Source of the DNA: Hyphomicrobiales bacterium | Lineage (GTDB): Bacteria; Pseudomonadota; Alphaproteobacteria; Rhizobiales; Beijerinckiaceae | Reading direction: 5' to 3' | Length of the DNA stretch: 9,862 nucleotides | Assembly (NCBI GenBank): GCA_003567055.1 | Contig: PXAW01000627.1 | Coordinates: 1-9,862, forward strand | Notes under the pieces: generated by a model | The model's database searches: none | What the model saw: only the letters and a program-made list of their open reading frames with translations | Told to the model about the DNA's origin: nothing | Made by a program: the position numbers and the translations under genes | Shown here: positions 1 to 7,221 of the stretch, in pieces | Position numbering within the stretch: position 1 is the stretch's first letter | Layout: the number at the start of each line of letters is the position of its first letter

Positions 1-728
1 CCGTGGCGCAGATCAGTGAATTCTCGCTGATCTTCATGGCCATGGGCGTGACACTCGGCCATGTCTTCGACGAGGCGGTCGGGCTCGTCACCCTGGTGGG
101 GCTCGTGACCATCACGCTCTCGACCTACATGATTCTCTATGCCCAGACGATCTACGGCTGGATCGAGCCCTGGATCGGCATGTTCGAGCGCGCGAACCCG
201 CATCGCGAGGATCACAGCGAGAGCAGCAAGAGCGCGTCATACGACATCATTCTTTTTGGGCTGGGGCGCTACGGCACGCAATTGTCGCGCGTCATGCATG
301 ATGCGGGGGCGAAGGTCCTGGGCGTCGATTTCGACCCGGAAGCCGTCGCCAACTGGCGCAAGAACGGCCTGCCGGGCCTCTATGGTGACGCCGCCGATCC
401 GGAATTCGTCATCGGCCTGCCGCTGGCGCGCGCACGCTGGCTGATCATCGCCACGCCGCATATCGGCCCCTCCGTCACGCATGAAGATGCGCGGCTGATC
501 CTGATGGAAGAGGCGCGCAAGGCCGGATTCACCGGCAAGGTCGCGATCCGGGGTCACGGGGCCGAAGACAAGGCCATGCTCGAGAAAGCCGGCGCCGATC
601 TCGTGCTCGACCCCTTCGCCGATGCCGCCGTGCGTGCCGGCGAGATCGTCGGCTTCTGCAGCGAGGAAGTGCGCAAGGGCGGCGAGGTGAAAGGTGGCGA
701 TGTGAAAGGCGATGAAGTCACTGCCTGA
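1..728 (+). CDS. C-terminal part of KefB-type cation/proton antiporter with TrkA-N domain (5' end outside window)
   Basis: This is the end of a CPA2-family (KefB/KefC-like) monovalent cation:proton antiporter of the inner membrane. The frame is open to the left edge, so the GTG at base 3 is not a credible start. The visible part begins with the family's AQISEFSLIF segment inside a membrane helix, followed by hydrophobic segments at about residues 8-19 and 26-48. A short charged linker (residues 62-79) leads to a cytoplasmic TrkA-N Rossmann domain. That domain shows the nucleotide-binding loop GLGRYG at visible residues 86-91 and acidic residues after beta-2 (VDFD, near 108-111). Such domains gate the channel in response to NAD(H) or similar ligands; the ion carried cannot be read from sequence. 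The last 16 residues are a low-complexity Gly/Glu/Asp/Val/Lys tail made of near-repeats. It does not appear to belong functionally to the urease genes that follow after 33 bp. Confidence 0.88.
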   Translation, partial: VAQISEFSLIFMAMGVTLGHVFDEAVGLVTLVGLVTITLSTYMILYAQTIYGWIEPWIGMFERANPHREDHSESSKSASYDIILFGLGRYGTQLSRVMHDAGAKVLGVDFDPEAVANWRKNGLPGLYGDAADPEFVIGLPLARARWLIIATPHIGPSVTHEDARLILMEEARKAGFTGKVAIRGHGAEDKAMLEKAGADLVLDPFADAAVRAGEIVGFCSEEVRKGGEVKGGDVKGDEVTA

Positions 729-761
729 CCGGCGTGCATTTCGCCTGTATTTTGAGCAGCC

Positions 762-1652
762 ATGCCGGCAAAACGCAGTTGCCGGGAGGGTGACGTAGCG
801 CAATGCTCAAGCCCCATGCTGATGACCCGTCCGCCCCCCTCCCCGCGCCTGCCGCGCATGATTCGCGCCGATGGCGGCGTACGCCTTGCGATCGGCGCCG
901 ATCCGCGCCGGGGCGGCACGCCGATGCGCATCGCCGAGAGCGGCGGCTACCGGGTGCGCTTTCCGCGCGGGGGCATCTGCGAGGGTGTGTTCATCAATAC
1001 CGGCGGCGGCATGACCGGCGGCGACCGCCTCGCCCTCGATATCGCTCTCGCTGAGGGCGCGACCGCGACGCTGACCACGCAGGCCGCCGAAAAGATCTAT
1101 CGCAGCGATCACGACGATACCGAAATCGACGTCTCCCTCACCCTCGCCCCCGGGGCCGGCCTCGCCTGGCTGCCGCAGGAGCAGATCCTCTTCGACGAGG
1201 CGCGCCTGCGCCGGCGGTTCACCGTCGATATGGCCGCCGATGCGCGGCTGATCCTGCTCGAATCGACGATTTTCGGGCGCACCGCCATGGGCGAGAGCGT
1301 CAATGCCGGGCGGTTTCGCGATTCCTGGCGGGTGCGCCGGGCGGGCCGGCTGATCTTCGCCGAGGAGGTGCGGCTGGAGGATCCGATCGCGCAGACGCTC
1401 GCCCGTGGCGCCGTGGCCGGCGGCGCCCATGCCTTCGCCACCTGCCTGATCGTCGCCCCCGATGCCGAGACCCGGCTGGAGGAGGCGCGCGCCTGCCTCG
1501 CCGAGGCGCCCTGCCCCTGCGGTGTGAGCGCGCTCGACGGTTTTCTCGTGACCCGTTTTCTCAGCCATGACGCGCAGGCCCTGCGCGGGGCGCTGATCCG
1601 TTTCGTCGAAGCCATGCGCGCTCGCGCCATGCCGCGCAGCTGGATGATCTGA
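762..1652 (+). CDS. ureD: Urease accessory protein UreD (UreH)
   Basis: UreD is the scaffold that binds apo-urease and, with UreF and UreG, delivers nickel to the UreC active site in the cytoplasm. Family hallmarks are present in order: [10 protein letters not shown] (residues 81-90), QAAEKIYRS (107-115, matching the usual QAA-K-YRS), [10 protein letters not shown] (136-145) and FGRTAMGE (171-178). The length of 296 residues is slightly long for the family. The N-terminus is uncertain. ATG 762 has no clear ribosome site, and in-frame ATGs at 816 and 822 would give about 276-278 residues, closer to typical. The stop is followed almost at once by the ureAB ribosome site, with ureAB starting 11 bp later, so the two are co-transcribed. 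UreE, UreF, UreG and the catalytic subunit are not encoded in this window. Confidence 0.93.
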   Translation: MPAKRSCREGDVAQCSSPMLMTRPPPSPRLPRMIRADGGVRLAIGADPRRGGTPMRIAESGGYRVRFPRGGICEGVFINTGGGMTGGDRLALDIALAEGATATLTTQAAEKIYRSDHDDTEIDVSLTLAPGAGLAWLPQEQILFDEARLRRRFTVDMAADARLILLESTIFGRTAMGESVNAGRFRDSWRVRRAGRLIFAEEVRLEDPIAQTLARGAVAGGAHAFATCLIVAPDAETRLEEARACLAEAPCPCGVSALDGFLVTRFLSHDAQALRGALIRFVEAMRARAMPRSWMI

Positions 1653-1657
1653 GGAGA
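1651..1657 (+). promoter_or_regulatory. Ribosome binding site of ureAB
   Basis: GAGGAGA overlaps the last two bases of the ureD stop codon and lies 6 bp before ATG 1664. It is a strong Shine-Dalgarno match that fixes the ureAB start and suggests translational coupling to ureD. Confidence 0.75.
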
Positions 1658-1663
1658 AAGAGC

Positions 1664-2284
1664 ATGCAATTGTCACCGCGCGAAAAGGACAAGCTCCTCG
1701 TCTCGATGGCCGCCATGGTGGCGCGCCGCCGGCTGGAGCGGGGGGTGAAGCTGAACTACCCGGAAGCGATCGCGCTGATCACGGATTACGTGGTCGAGGG
1801 CGCGCGCGACGGGCGCTCGGTGGCCGATCTGATGGAAGCGGGCGCACATGTGATCAGCGCCGATCAGGTGATGGACGGCATCGCCGAGATGATCCACGAC
1901 GTGCAGGTCGAGGCGACCTTCCCCGACGGCACGAAGCTCGTCACCGTGCATGACCCGATCCGGGGCGCGAGCGGCGCGCTCACGCCGGGCGAGGTGACGA
2001 CGCCGGAAGGCGCCATCGAGCTCAATGCCGGGCGCGAGACCGTGACGCTCGCCGTCGCCAACAAGGGCGATCGCCCGATCCAGGTCGGCTCGCATTATCA
2101 TTTCTACGAGACCAATCCCGGCCTCTCCTTCGAGCGCGAGAAGGCGCGCGGCATGCGCCTCGACATCCCCGCCGGCTCAGCCGTGCGTTTCGAGCCGGGC
2201 CAGACCCGCGAGGTGACGCTGATCCCGGTCGCGGGCGATCGCAAGATCTACGGGTTCCGGCAGGAGGTGATGGGCGACCTGTGA
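1664..2284 (+). CDS. ureAB: Fused urease gamma-beta subunit (UreA-UreB)
   Basis: This encodes both small structural subunits of nickel urease (urea + water to ammonia and carbamate) in one 206-residue chain. Residues 1-100 are a complete gamma subunit, opening with [10 protein letters not shown] and including [22 protein letters not shown] and the closing TVHDPI. After a linker of only a few residues (about 100-106), residues 107-206 are a complete beta subunit. It includes [28 protein letters not shown], the typical [17 protein letters not shown] and KIYGF. Gamma-beta fusions are known in some bacteria, for example Helicobacter UreA, so the fusion is genuine rather than a sequencing error. 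The oddity is the neighbour: ureC normally follows, but here the next gene is an unrelated dehydrogenase. The catalytic subunit must be elsewhere if this urease is active. Confidence 0.95.
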   Translation: MQLSPREKDKLLVSMAAMVARRRLERGVKLNYPEAIALITDYVVEGARDGRSVADLMEAGAHVISADQVMDGIAEMIHDVQVEATFPDGTKLVTVHDPIRGASGALTPGEVTTPEGAIELNAGRETVTLAVANKGDRPIQVGSHYHFYETNPGLSFEREKARGMRLDIPAGSAVRFEPGQTREVTLIPVAGDRKIYGFRQEVMGDL

Positions 2285-2331
2285 TCCCCCGACCGGCGCC
2301 AATCCCAAAGCCGCCTCGTCGCCTTGCGCCC

Positions 2332-2356
2332 TTGACCATGGGGCATCGGGCGTCAA
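2332..2356 (+). promoter_or_regulatory. Possible promoter or operator element before the SDR gene
   Basis: The 115-bp gap after ureAB holds TTGAC (2332-2336) and its exact inverse GTCAA (2352-2356), 15 bp apart. TTGACC could be a -35 hexamer, but the -10 candidate 17 bp later (AACTCT) is poor. The gap and a fresh ribosome site suggest that the SDR-ACAD pair is a separate transcription unit. The specific element is weakly supported. Confidence 0.25.
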
Positions 2357-2399
2357 CTCTGCCGTGAAGATCAACGGATGATCGGCTGAGGGGGACGGC

Positions 2400-3161
2400 A
2401 TGGATCTAGGCGCGCGGCTTGCGGGCAAGCATATCCTGATCACGGGAGCCTCATCCGGGCTTGGCGCGCATTTCGCCATGCTCTGCGCCCGCCATGGCGC
2501 CCGGGTCACGGTCGGCGCGCGGCGCAAGGAGAAGCTCGACAGCCTCGTCGCCGAACTCGCATCCGCCGGTGCGGCATCGGCGCGCGCCGTCTCCCTCGAC
2601 GTCACCGACGAAGCCTCCGTCAAGGCCTGTTTCGACGCGCTCGACGCGCCCCTCGACACGCTCGTCAACAATGCCGGCATCGCGCTGTCCTCCATGGCGA
2701 TCGACACGCCGCTCGCCGATTTCGACGCGGTGATGGCGACCAATGTGCGCGGCGTCTTCGCCATGGCGCAGGAGGCCGGGCGGCGCTGGCGCGATGCGAA
2801 GCAGCCGGGCAACATCGTCAACATCGCCTCGATCCTCGGCCAGCGCGTCGCCGGCGGGGTGACCCCCTATGCGATCTCGAAAGCCGCGGTAAAACAGGCC
2901 ACGCATGCGCTCGCCCTCGAATGGGCGCGTTTCGGCATCCGCATCAACGCGCTGGCACCCGGCTATATCGAGACCGAGATCAACGCGGAATTCTTCGCCA
3001 CGCCACCGGGCGAGGCGATGATCAAGCGCATTCCGATGCGTCGCCTCGGCAAGCCCGAGGATCTCGACGCCGCCTTTCTTCTGCTCGCCACCGATGCCTC
3101 GCCCTGGATGACGGGGACCTACCTCCCCGTCGATGGCGGGCATCTGTGTTCGGGCCTGTGA
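2400..3161 (+). CDS. Short-chain dehydrogenase/reductase (SDR, classical type)
   Basis: A cytoplasmic NAD(P)-dependent oxidoreductase of 253 residues, the usual size for classical SDRs such as FabG. All motifs are intact: cofactor loop TGASSGLG (15-22), LDVTD (66-70), NNAG (90-93), N115, catalytic S144 in NIAS, and the YxxxK pair Y157/K161. The PVDGG sequence near the C-terminus (243-247) is typical of the FabG-like group. Two arginines just after beta-2 (GARR, 39-42) favour NADP(H) over NAD(H); this is an inference. A GAGGGGGA ribosome site at 2388-2395 sits 4 bp before the ATG. The gene is 19 bp from the acyl-CoA dehydrogenase gene, so the substrate is probably a hydroxyacyl- or oxoacyl-CoA. 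Automated pipelines might call it 3-oxoacyl-ACP reductase, but the context argues for catabolism. Confidence 0.93.
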   Translation: MDLGARLAGKHILITGASSGLGAHFAMLCARHGARVTVGARRKEKLDSLVAELASAGAASARAVSLDVTDEASVKACFDALDAPLDTLVNNAGIALSSMAIDTPLADFDAVMATNVRGVFAMAQEAGRRWRDAKQPGNIVNIASILGQRVAGGVTPYAISKAAVKQATHALALEWARFGIRINALAPGYIETEINAEFFATPPGEAMIKRIPMRRLGKPEDLDAAFLLLATDASPWMTGTYLPVDGGHLCSGL

Positions 3162-3167
3162 CCGATC

Positions 3168-3172
3168 AGGGA
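3168..3172 (+). promoter_or_regulatory. Ribosome binding site deciding the acyl-CoA dehydrogenase start
   Basis: AGGGA lies 8 bp before ATG 3181. An upstream in-frame ATG at 3133 would overlap the SDR gene and add 16 residues unlike the family, so 3181 is preferred. Confidence 0.6.
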
Positions 3173-3180
3173 AACGCACA

Positions 3181-4389
3181 ATGGACTTTCAGATTTCACC
3201 GCGGATCGAGGATTTCCGCGCCCGCATCGCTGCCTTCGTCGAGGAGGAACTGATCCCGCTGGAGGCGCGCGAGGACAGCTACGACGATCACGAGAATATC
3301 CGCCTCGATCTCCTCGACCGGATGCGCGAGAAGGCGCGGGCGCAGGGCCTGTGGTGTCTCCAGCTCAAGCAGGAAACCGGCGGGCAGGATCTCGGCAAGA
3401 TGGGCATGGCCGTATGCTACGAGGCCATGAACCGCTCGATCTTCGGGCCTTGCGTGTTCAACTCCGCCGCCCCCGATGACGGCAACATGATGGTGCTGGA
3501 ACAGGTCGGCACCGATTATCAGAAGGAGCGCTGGCTCCAGCCGATCGTGCAGGGCAAGGTGCGCTCGGCCTTCTCGATGACCGAGCCCCATCCCGGCGGC
3601 GGCTCGGACCCCTCGATGATCCGCACCCGGGCCGAGAAGCACGGCGACGTCTACCGGATCCACGGCCACAAATGGTTCATCACCGGTGCGGGCGTCGCCG
3701 ATCACTTCATCCTGATGGCGCGCACCTCCGATGATCCGCGCTACGGCCTCACCGCCTTCCTGCACCACAAGGATGCGCCCGGCTGGGAGATCAAGCGCCG
3801 CATCCCGATCATGGGGCCGGAAGAGCATGGCGGGCATTGCGAGATCGTCTATGACGGGCTCGAAATCCCGGCGAAGGACGTGCTGATGGAAGAGGGCCAG
3901 GGGCTCAAGGTCACGCAGATCCGCCTCGGCCCGGCGCGCCTCACCCATTGCATGCGCTGGCTCGGTCTCGCCAAGCGCTGCGTCGAGATCGCGCGTGAAT
4001 ATGCCGCCGAGCGCGAGGGTTTCGGCATCAAGCTGAAGGATCGCGAGAGCGTGCAGCTGATGCTCGGCGGTCTCGCCATGAAGATCGAGATCGGGCGGCT
4101 GCTCGTGATGAAGGCCGCCTGGGCGCTGGATCAGGGCTCGTTCGCCCGCCAGGAAGTCTCGATGGCCAAGATCCAGGTGGCGAACGTCCTGCACGAAGCC
4201 GCCGACATCGCCATCCAGATCAACGGTGCGCGCGGCTATTCCAAGGACACCGTGCTCGAATGGATCTACCGCTACGCCCGCCAGGCGCGGCTGGTGGATG
4301 GCGCCGACGAGGTGCACCGCATGGTCCTCAACCGCTTCCTCGACAAGGAGGGCAGCGATTTCTGGAACTGGCAGGTGGCCGACAACTGA
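3181..4389 (+). CDS. Acyl-CoA dehydrogenase, ACAD10/11-like
   Basis: An FAD-dependent acyl-CoA dehydrogenase family enzyme of 402 residues, a standard length. The N-terminal helical domain covers about residues 1-125. The beta domain begins with the FAD/substrate motif FSMTEPHPGGGSDPS (131-145) and contains the flavin-contacting WFITGAG (165-171). The C-terminal helical domain (about 240-400) carries the INGARGYSKDT loop (347-357). APDDGNMMVL (97-106) and LVDGADEVHR (371-380) resemble the branch that includes human ACAD10/ACAD11 and bacterial LvaC. That branch handles 4-phosphorylated or branched acyl-CoAs; the assignment rests on recalled motifs. Where most family members have the catalytic Glu of the YEGT motif, this protein has Asp (D373). 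It is paired with the SDR gene 19 bp upstream. Electron transfer flavoprotein genes are not in the window. Confidence 0.92.
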   Translation: MDFQISPRIEDFRARIAAFVEEELIPLEAREDSYDDHENIRLDLLDRMREKARAQGLWCLQLKQETGGQDLGKMGMAVCYEAMNRSIFGPCVFNSAAPDDGNMMVLEQVGTDYQKERWLQPIVQGKVRSAFSMTEPHPGGGSDPSMIRTRAEKHGDVYRIHGHKWFITGAGVADHFILMARTSDDPRYGLTAFLHHKDAPGWEIKRRIPIMGPEEHGGHCEIVYDGLEIPAKDVLMEEGQGLKVTQIRLGPARLTHCMRWLGLAKRCVEIAREYAAEREGFGIKLKDRESVQLMLGGLAMKIEIGRLLVMKAAWALDQGSFARQEVSMAKIQVANVLHEAADIAIQINGARGYSKDTVLEWIYRYARQARLVDGADEVHRMVLNRFLDKEGSDFWNWQVADN

Positions 4390-4400
4390 GGCAACGCGAG

Positions 4401-4432
4401 CCGGCGCGCCCGCTCACGAATGGGCGCGCTGG
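4401..4432. terminator. Hairpin at the convergent ACAD/cysW junction
   Basis: CCGGCGCGCCC (4401-4411) pairs with GGGCGCGCTGG (4422-4432) over 11 bp with one G-T pair, around a 10-base loop. The cysW stop codon (4414-4416) lies in the loop. It is well placed to end transcription from both directions. Neither side has a T-run, so it is not a classical intrinsic terminator. Confidence 0.45.
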
Positions 4433-5271
4433 TCTCCGAGCCGGTACTCGATCGCCACCTTGGCGATGAGCGCGATGATGGCGATCAGGGTCAGCGTGGA
4501 GGCGGCGGCGAAGGCGCCGACGGTGTTGTAGTCGTGATAGAGCAGTTCCACCTGCAGCGGCAGGGTATTGGTCTGCCCCCTGATATTGCCCGAGACCACG
4601 GAAACCGCACCGAATTCGCCGATGGCCCGCGCCGAGCACAGAACTGCACCGTAGAGCAGCGCCCAGCGGATATTGGGCAGCGTCACCCGCGCGAAGATCT
4701 GCCAGCCGCTCGCACCCAGCGTCACGGCGGCTTCCTCCTGCTCGCTGCCCTGGACCTGCATCAGCGGCACGAGCTCGCGCACCACGAAGGGGCTGGTGAC
4801 GAACAGCGTGACGAGGACGATCCCCGGCAGCGCGAACATGATCCGCAATTCCATCCCGATCAGCCACGGCCCGAGCAGGCCTTGAGCGCCGTAGAGCAGG
4901 ATATAGGTGACGCCGGCGACGATGGGCGAGATCGAGAACGGGATCTCGATCAGCGTCAGCAGCAGCTTCTTGCCGGCGAAATCGAATTTCGTGATCGCCC
5001 AGGCGGCGGCGATGCCGAAGGCGATATTGACCGGCACCACGATCACCGTGACGAGCACGGTCAGATAGATCGCATGCAGCGTATCGGGCGCGAGAATATT
5101 CGCCATATAGACGTCGAACCCGTGCGAGAAGGCCTGGGCGAAGATGACGGCGAGCGGCGTCACGATGAAGAGCGCGGTCGAGACGATGCCGAGCCCGATC
5201 AGCAGGCGCGGCATCAGCGCGCGCAGGGCGGGAAACGCACCTGCGGGTGCGGTGGAAGCCATGTCGATCAT
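4414..5271 (-). CDS. cysW: Sulfate/thiosulfate ABC transporter permease CysW
   Basis: One of the two inner-membrane permeases of the sulfate/thiosulfate importer, 285 residues, a normal length. Hydrophobic segments suggest about six membrane helices: near 22-46, 66-92, 104-128, 143-163, 203-228 and 255-274. The cytoplasmic EAA loop that docks on the ATPase is clear at about 180-199 (EEAAVTLGASGWQ followed by IFARVTLP). IGEFGAVSVVSGNI (217-230) is typical of CysW. The ATG overlaps the cysT stop (ATGA, 5268-5271), so the two permeases are translationally coupled and made in equal amounts. A second in-frame ATG at codon 4 is possible. This is the last gene of the operon. Confidence 0.95.
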   Translation of the reverse strand: MIDMASTAPAGAFPALRALMPRLLIGLGIVSTALFIVTPLAVIFAQAFSHGFDVYMANILAPDTLHAIYLTVLVTVIVVPVNIAFGIAAAWAITKFDFAGKKLLLTLIEIPFSISPIVAGVTYILLYGAQGLLGPWLIGMELRIMFALPGIVLVTLFVTSPFVVRELVPLMQVQGSEQEEAAVTLGASGWQIFARVTLPNIRWALLYGAVLCSARAIGEFGAVSVVSGNIRGQTNTLPLQVELLYHDYNTVGAFAAASTLTLIAIIALIAKVAIEYRLGDQRAHS

Positions 5272-6152
5272 GCGCTGCGGGCCTTGTATCGGAGGAGCCG
5301 GGCCTGGATGACGTTGGTGGCGAGCAGGATCACGAAGGCCGACAGAAGCAGCACGGCTGCGATGGCCGAAGCTGCCGGATAATCGAATTCCTCGAGCCGG
5401 ATATAGACCAGCAGTGCCGCGATCTCGGTCTGGAACGGGATATTGCCGGCAATGAAGACGACGGCGCCGAACTCCCCCAGCGAGCGCGCGAAGGCGAGCG
5501 CACAGCCGCTGAGATAGGCGGGAAAGATCACCGGGAAGACCACGCGGCGGAAGATCGTGAACGGATAGGCGCCGAGCGTCGCCGAGGCCTGTTCGATCTG
5601 CGGATCGAGATCCTCGAGCACCGGCTGCACGGTGCGCACCACGAAGGGCACGCTGGTGAACGCCATGGCGAGCGCCACGCCGAAGATCGTGTAGACGACC
5701 TTGATACCCGCCGGCTCCAGCGCGGATCCGAACCAGCCGTTGGAGGCATAGAGCGCCGTCAGGGCGAGGCCTGCCACGGCGGTGGGCAGCGCGAAGGGAA
5801 TATCCATCAGCGCATCGAGCAGCCGGCGACCGGGAAACCGGTAGCGCACCAGGATCCAGGCCATCAGGAGCCCGTAGGCGGCATTGATCACGGTGGCGAT
5901 GGCCGCCGCCGCGAAGGTGATCTGGAACGCAGCCACCGCGCGCGGCGATGAAATGATCTGCCAGAACCGCGCGGGGCCGACCTCGCCGGCCTTCAGAAGA
6001 AGGGCGGCGAGGGGCAGCAGCACGATGATCCCGAGATAGAGCATCGTGCAGCCCATCGTCAGACCGAAGCCCGGCAGGACCCGCTTGGCAAGGACCCGCT
6101 TGGCGCCCACGCGCGTCGCGCCGGGTGTGATTGCTGGGCTTGCGGTCGGCAT
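5268..6152 (-). CDS. cysT: Sulfate/thiosulfate ABC transporter permease CysT (CysU)
   Basis: The second inner-membrane permease of the sulfate importer, 294 residues. From about residue 24, RVLPGFGLTMGCTMLYLGIIV matches the start of known CysT/CysU proteins, so the first 20 or so residues are an N-terminal extension. Later landmarks are MDIPFALPTAVAGLAL (116-131), VPFVVRTVQPVLEDLD (168-183), the EAA docking loop (about 187-206, EQASATLGAYPF) and SLGEFGAVVFIAGNIPFQT (224-242). The extension carries a perfect 4-residue repeat (KRVL at 18-21 and 23-26) coded by a 15-bp tandem duplication. A GGAG ribosome site lies about 10 bp upstream of the ATG. The gene starts 25 bp after sbp and overlaps cysW by 4 bp. 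Confidence 0.95.
   Translation of the reverse strand: MPTASPAITPGATRVGAKRVLAKRVLPGFGLTMGCTMLYLGIIVLLPLAALLLKAGEVGPARFWQIISSPRAVAAFQITFAAAAIATVINAAYGLLMAWILVRYRFPGRRLLDALMDIPFALPTAVAGLALTALYASNGWFGSALEPAGIKVVYTIFGVALAMAFTSVPFVVRTVQPVLEDLDPQIEQASATLGAYPFTIFRRVVFPVIFPAYLSGCALAFARSLGEFGAVVFIAGNIPFQTEIAALLVYIRLEEFDYPAASAIAAVLLLSAFVILLATNVIQARLLRYKARSA
6076..6105. repeat. 15-bp tandem duplication in cysT
   Basis: Two adjacent copies of AGGACCCGCTTGGC plus one base (6076-6090 and 6091-6105) differ only at the last base. They encode the KRVL repeat in the CysT N-terminus, and the reading frame is preserved. Confidence 0.85.
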
Positions 6153-6177
6153 GATGACGATCTCCGGCTTTGCGATA

Positions 6178-7194
6178 TCAGCGGTTGACGAAGATCTGGT
6201 CGAGGATCGCGCCGTCGGCGAAATGCTCCTCCGTCGCCTGCGCCCAGCCCCCGAAGACCTCGTCGACCTCGATCAGGCGAACCTCCGGAAACTGGTCTGC
6301 GAAGCGCTCCCGGGTCTGCGGATGGTGCACGCGATAGGCGAATTCCGCGAGGATCGTCTGGCCTTCCTCACCATAGAGAAAATCGAGATAGGCCGTGGCG
6401 ACGTCGCGGGTCCCCCGGCGATCGACCACCGCGTCGACGAGGCTGACCGGGAACTCGGCGCGCACGCTCAGCGAGGGAACCACGATCTCGAAACCCCGAT
6501 CGCCGTATTCGCGGGCGATGTTGTTCACCTCCGCCTCGAAGGTGATCAGCACGTCGCCGATACCGCGCTCGACGAAGGTCGTCGTCGCCGCGCGTCCCCC
6601 GGTATCGAAGACGGGCACGTTGGCGAGCAGGTTGCCGACGAATTCCCGCGCCTTCTCCTCGTCGCCGTCATGCTCTTCGAGCGCAAAGGCGAAGGCCGCC
6701 AGATAGGTGTAGCGGGCATTGCCGGATGTCTTGGGATTGGGGAAGACCGGCTGCACGCCCTCGCGCACCAGATCACTCCAGTCCCGGATATCCTTCGGGT
6801 TGCCGGGGCGCACGAGGAAGGCGGGCAGCGAATAGTATGGCGAGGCGTTGTTGGGCAGACGATCCTGCCAGTCGCCGGGGATCAGGTTGCCGCGATCATG
6901 CAGGATCTGCACATCGGTGACCTGGTTGAAGGTGACGATATCGGCCTGGAGACCTTCCAGGATCGCGCGGGCCTGGCGCGAGGAACCGCCATGCGACTGG
7001 TCGATATTCACCTCCCCGCCGGTCTCTTCCTTCCAATGCGCGGCGAAGACGGGGTTGATATGCGCAAAGAGCTCACGCGCGATATCATACGAGACATTCA
7101 GGATCTGCGCCGGCTCATCGGCAATGGCAGGCTTTGCGGCAAAAGGTGTCGCGGCGAGAAACAACGCAGCCGCGAGGGCGAGGGAACGTTTCAT
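6178..7194 (-). CDS. Periplasmic sulfate/thiosulfate-binding protein
   Basis: The substrate-binding protein of the importer, 338 residues, a normal length for Sbp/CysP. It has a Sec signal peptide: positive MKR, a hydrophobic stretch at about 4-20, and a likely cut after AIA (residue 25). The mature protein shows the family sequence NVSYD (33-37), SHGGSSRQAR (67-76), GLQADIVTFN (81-90) and the signature NPKTSGNARYTYLAA (153-167). The oxyanion is bound by main-chain and side-chain hydrogen bonds in this family. VTFNQVTDVQ differs from the more usual VTLA-x-DI, and I cannot decide between the sulfate (Sbp) and thiosulfate (CysP) types. It lies 27 bp after cysA and 25 bp before cysT, inside the operon. 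A GGAG site lies about 11 bp upstream of the ATG. Confidence 0.94.
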   Translation of the reverse strand: MKRSLALAAALFLAATPFAAKPAIADEPAQILNVSYDIARELFAHINPVFAAHWKEETGGEVNIDQSHGGSSRQARAILEGLQADIVTFNQVTDVQILHDRGNLIPGDWQDRLPNNASPYYSLPAFLVRPGNPKDIRDWSDLVREGVQPVFPNPKTSGNARYTYLAAFAFALEEHDGDEEKAREFVGNLLANVPVFDTGGRAATTTFVERGIGDVLITFEAEVNNIAREYGDRGFEIVVPSLSVRAEFPVSLVDAVVDRRGTRDVATAYLDFLYGEEGQTILAEFAYRVHHPQTRERFADQFPEVRLIEVDEVFGGWAQATEEHFADGAILDQIFVNR

Positions 7195-7221
7195 TGAATA
7201 AAGACTCCGGTTTGTCGTGGT

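Noticed and set aside
803..1054. 83-codon frame at the ureD start with a good ribosome site
   Set aside because: It lies inside ureD in another frame, and its Arg/Pro-rich translation has no recognisable family. Kept only as a start-site question.
3133..3180. Upstream in-frame start of the acyl-CoA dehydrogenase
   Set aside because: It would overlap the SDR gene and add residues unlike the family. ATG 3181 has a ribosome site and matches the typical N-terminus.
3196..4317. 373-codon open frame antisense to the acyl-CoA dehydrogenase
   Set aside because: It is a mirror of G/C-rich codon usage in the real gene. Its translation resembles no family, and the sense strand has full family motifs.
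6046..7197. 383-codon plus-strand frame opposite the binding-protein gene
   Set aside because: The minus strand encodes a complete binding protein with signal peptide and signature motifs; the plus frame is its shadow.
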